From JANYCG01 sp031392945 (GTDB lineage Bacteria > Pseudomonadota > Gammaproteobacteria > Burkholderiales > Burkholderiaceae_C): 5,197 nucleotides of DNA. A program made the translations under genes and the position numbers. Location: positions 1-5,197 of the forward strand of contig JANMVT010000082.1 of the NCBI GenBank assembly GCA_031392945.1, read 5' to 3'. This document shows, in pieces, positions 3,952 to 5,197 of the stretch; within the stretch, counting starts at the first letter, position 1, and each line of letters starts with the position of its first letter. The notes below the pieces were generated by a model. The model made no database searches and was not told where the DNA came from. It saw only the letters and a program-made list of their open reading frames with translations.

Positions 3952-5197
3952 ATGTCCAGCCCATTTTTGCAAACCTACCGCGCCCACGTGGCTGAACGAG
4001 CGGCCCTTGGCATCCCGCCGTTGCCGCTGTCGGCCAGACAGACCGGTGAATTGATCGAGCTGCTCAAGGCGCCGCCTGCAGGTGACGACGCCACCCTGGT
4101 GGAACTGATCACCCACCGCGTCCCGGCCGGCGTGGACGACGCTGCCAAGGTCAAGGCCAGTTACCTCGCCGCCGTTGCCCATGGCACGGAGAAATGCGCC
4201 CTGGTCTCGCGCGAAAAAGCCACCGAATTGCTCGGCACCATGCTGGGTGGCTACAACATCAGCCCGATGATTGACCTGCTGGGCGACGACAGTGCCGCAG
4301 TCGCCCAGGTCGCGGCCAATGCCTTGAAGAAGACTCTGCTGATGTTCGACCAGTTCCACGACGTGAATGACAAATCCGAAATGTGCAACCATTACGCCAA
4401 GGAAGTGCTGCAAAGCTGGGCTGATGCCGAGTGGTTCACGTCCCGTCCCGAAGTGCCGCAAAGCATCAAGCTCACGGTGTTCAAGGTGGCTGGCGAGATC
4501 AATACCGATGACCTGTCGCCTGCGCCCGACGCCTTCAGCCGCCCGGACATTCCCCTGCACGCGCTGGCCATGCACAAGAACTCGCGCCCCGGCCAGTACC
4601 CAGGTTCAGCGCCTGAGGAAGAAGGCAAACGCGGCCCGGTCAAGTTCATCAACGAACTCAAGGCCAAGGGCAACCTGGTGGCCTATGTGGGCGATGTGGT
4701 CGGCACTGGCTCCAGCCGCAAGTCCGCCACCAACTCGGTGTTGTGGTTCACCGGCGAAGACATTCCTTTTGTGCCCAACAAGCGGTTTGGCGGCGTCTGC
4801 CTCGGCAACAAAATCGCGCCGATTTTCTACAACACCATGGAAGACTCGGGCGCGTTGCCAATTGAACTCGACGTGAGCCAGATGGCCATGGGCGACGTGA
4901 TCGAGCTGCGCCCCTATGAAGGCCGGGCGCTCAAGGCTGGCAAAGTCATCTCCGAGTTCACGGTCAAGAGCGAGGTGTTGTTTGACGAAGTGCGCGCCGG
5001 CGGCCGCATCCCCCTGATCATTGGCCGTGGCTTGACGGCCAAGGCGCGCTGGGCGCTGGGTTTGCCCACGTCCACGCGGTTCCGCCTGCCGCAAAGCCCC
5101 GGCGAAAGCGGCCGCGGCTTCACGCTGGCGCAAAAAATGGTCGGCAAGGCCGTGGGATTGTCCATCGTTGCCGGCCAGCAGCAGGGCGTTCGCCCCG
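3952..5197 (+). CDS. acnB: Aconitate hydratase B, N-terminal part (runs off the window)
   Basis: Cytoplasmic [4Fe-4S] enzyme of the TCA and (in many species) methylcitrate cycles, converting citrate to isocitrate via cis-aconitate. The window holds 415 codons of the usual roughly 860. The start YRAHVAERAALGIPPLPL and LLGTMLGGYNISPMIDLL (94 onward) mark the HEAT-like domain specific to AcnB (about 1-165). WADAEWF (156-162) leads to the swivel domain with VFKVAGEINTDDLSPAPDA (176 onward) and the active-site loop GTGSSRKSATNS, where S254, S255 and R256 fall. IPLIIGRGLTAKAR precedes the main catalytic domain. The cluster-binding cysteines lie beyond the window. GGAG (3941-3944) stands 7 nt before the ATG. 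The 65-bp gap after the exported-protein gene contains the repeat-like element; no separate promoter is evident, so co-transcription with mdh is likely but unproven. Confidence 0.97.
   Translation, partial: MSSPFLQTYRAHVAERAALGIPPLPLSARQTGELIELLKAPPAGDDATLVELITHRVPAGVDDAAKVKASYLAAVAHGTEKCALVSREKATELLGTMLGGYNISPMIDLLGDDSAAVAQVAANALKKTLLMFDQFHDVNDKSEMCNHYAKEVLQSWADAEWFTSRPEVPQSIKLTVFKVAGEINTDDLSPAPDAFSRPDIPLHALAMHKNSRPGQYPGSAPEEEGKRGPVKFINELKAKGNLVAYVGDVVGTGSSRKSATNSVLWFTGEDIPFVPNKRFGGVCLGNKIAPIFYNTMEDSGALPIELDVSQMAMGDVIELRPYEGRALKAGKVISEFTVKSEVLFDEVRAGGRIPLIIGRGLTAKARWALGLPTSTRFRLPQSPGESGRGFTLAQKMVGKAVGLSIVAGQQQGVRP

Noticed and set aside
3934..4575. Minus-strand open frames across acnB, including one of 213 codons
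   Set aside because: They oppose a well-conserved AcnB reading frame and encode His/Gln/Gly-rich sequence without motifs, which is typical of antisense frames in GC-rich genes.
4367..4876. Plus-strand open frame of 169 codons within acnB
   Set aside because: It is a shifted frame of AcnB with Arg/Pro/Ser/Ala-rich low-complexity content; the AcnB frame is continuous, so no frameshift is implied.

Overview
This window looks like chromosomal DNA from a betaproteobacterium of the family Comamonadaceae, near Polaromonas, Rhodoferax or Acidovorax. The evidence is the GC-rich coding DNA, the NAD-type malate dehydrogenase of the cytosolic-like class, the AcnB-type aconitase, and the layout of a GntR regulator divergent from mdh. 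The placement comes from protein character and remembered gene order, not from a search.

Layout. Positions 1-189 are non-coding and lie downstream of a minus-strand regulator gene. Positions 190-1020 (minus) encode a GntR/HutC-type repressor-like protein with a winged helix, a UTRA effector domain and an unusual low-complexity N-terminus built on a 9-bp tandem repeat. The 153-bp divergent gap (1021-1173) is the control region. It holds a perfect 12-bp palindrome with an added direct half-site repeat, likely promoters for both directions, and a stem-loop followed by a pyrimidine-rich leader for mdh. Four plus-strand genes follow closely: mdh (1174-2172), a CitE/malyl-CoA-lyase-like protein (2181-3245), an exported protein of unknown function (3242-3886) and the first half of acnB (3952 to the window edge).

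Working together. Aconitase and malate dehydrogenase are TCA-cycle enzymes. The lyase-like enzyme belongs to a family that handles malyl-CoA-type or citryl-type CoA esters, which connect to malate, glyoxylate and acetyl-CoA. A UTRA-domain regulator facing the operon suggests control by a small metabolite, probably a central carbon intermediate. In related genomes I recall succinate dehydrogenase genes following this regulator, so they may lie just beyond the left edge; nothing in the window proves this.

The least ordinary features are three. The first is the composite operator. The second is an AT-rich 22-bp stretch inside the lyase gene that matches 18 of 22 bases of a repeat-like element between the exported-protein gene and acnB. 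The third is the exported unknown protein set among cytoplasmic TCA enzymes. I see no mobile element with a transposase, no CRISPR array, and no tRNA or rRNA gene.
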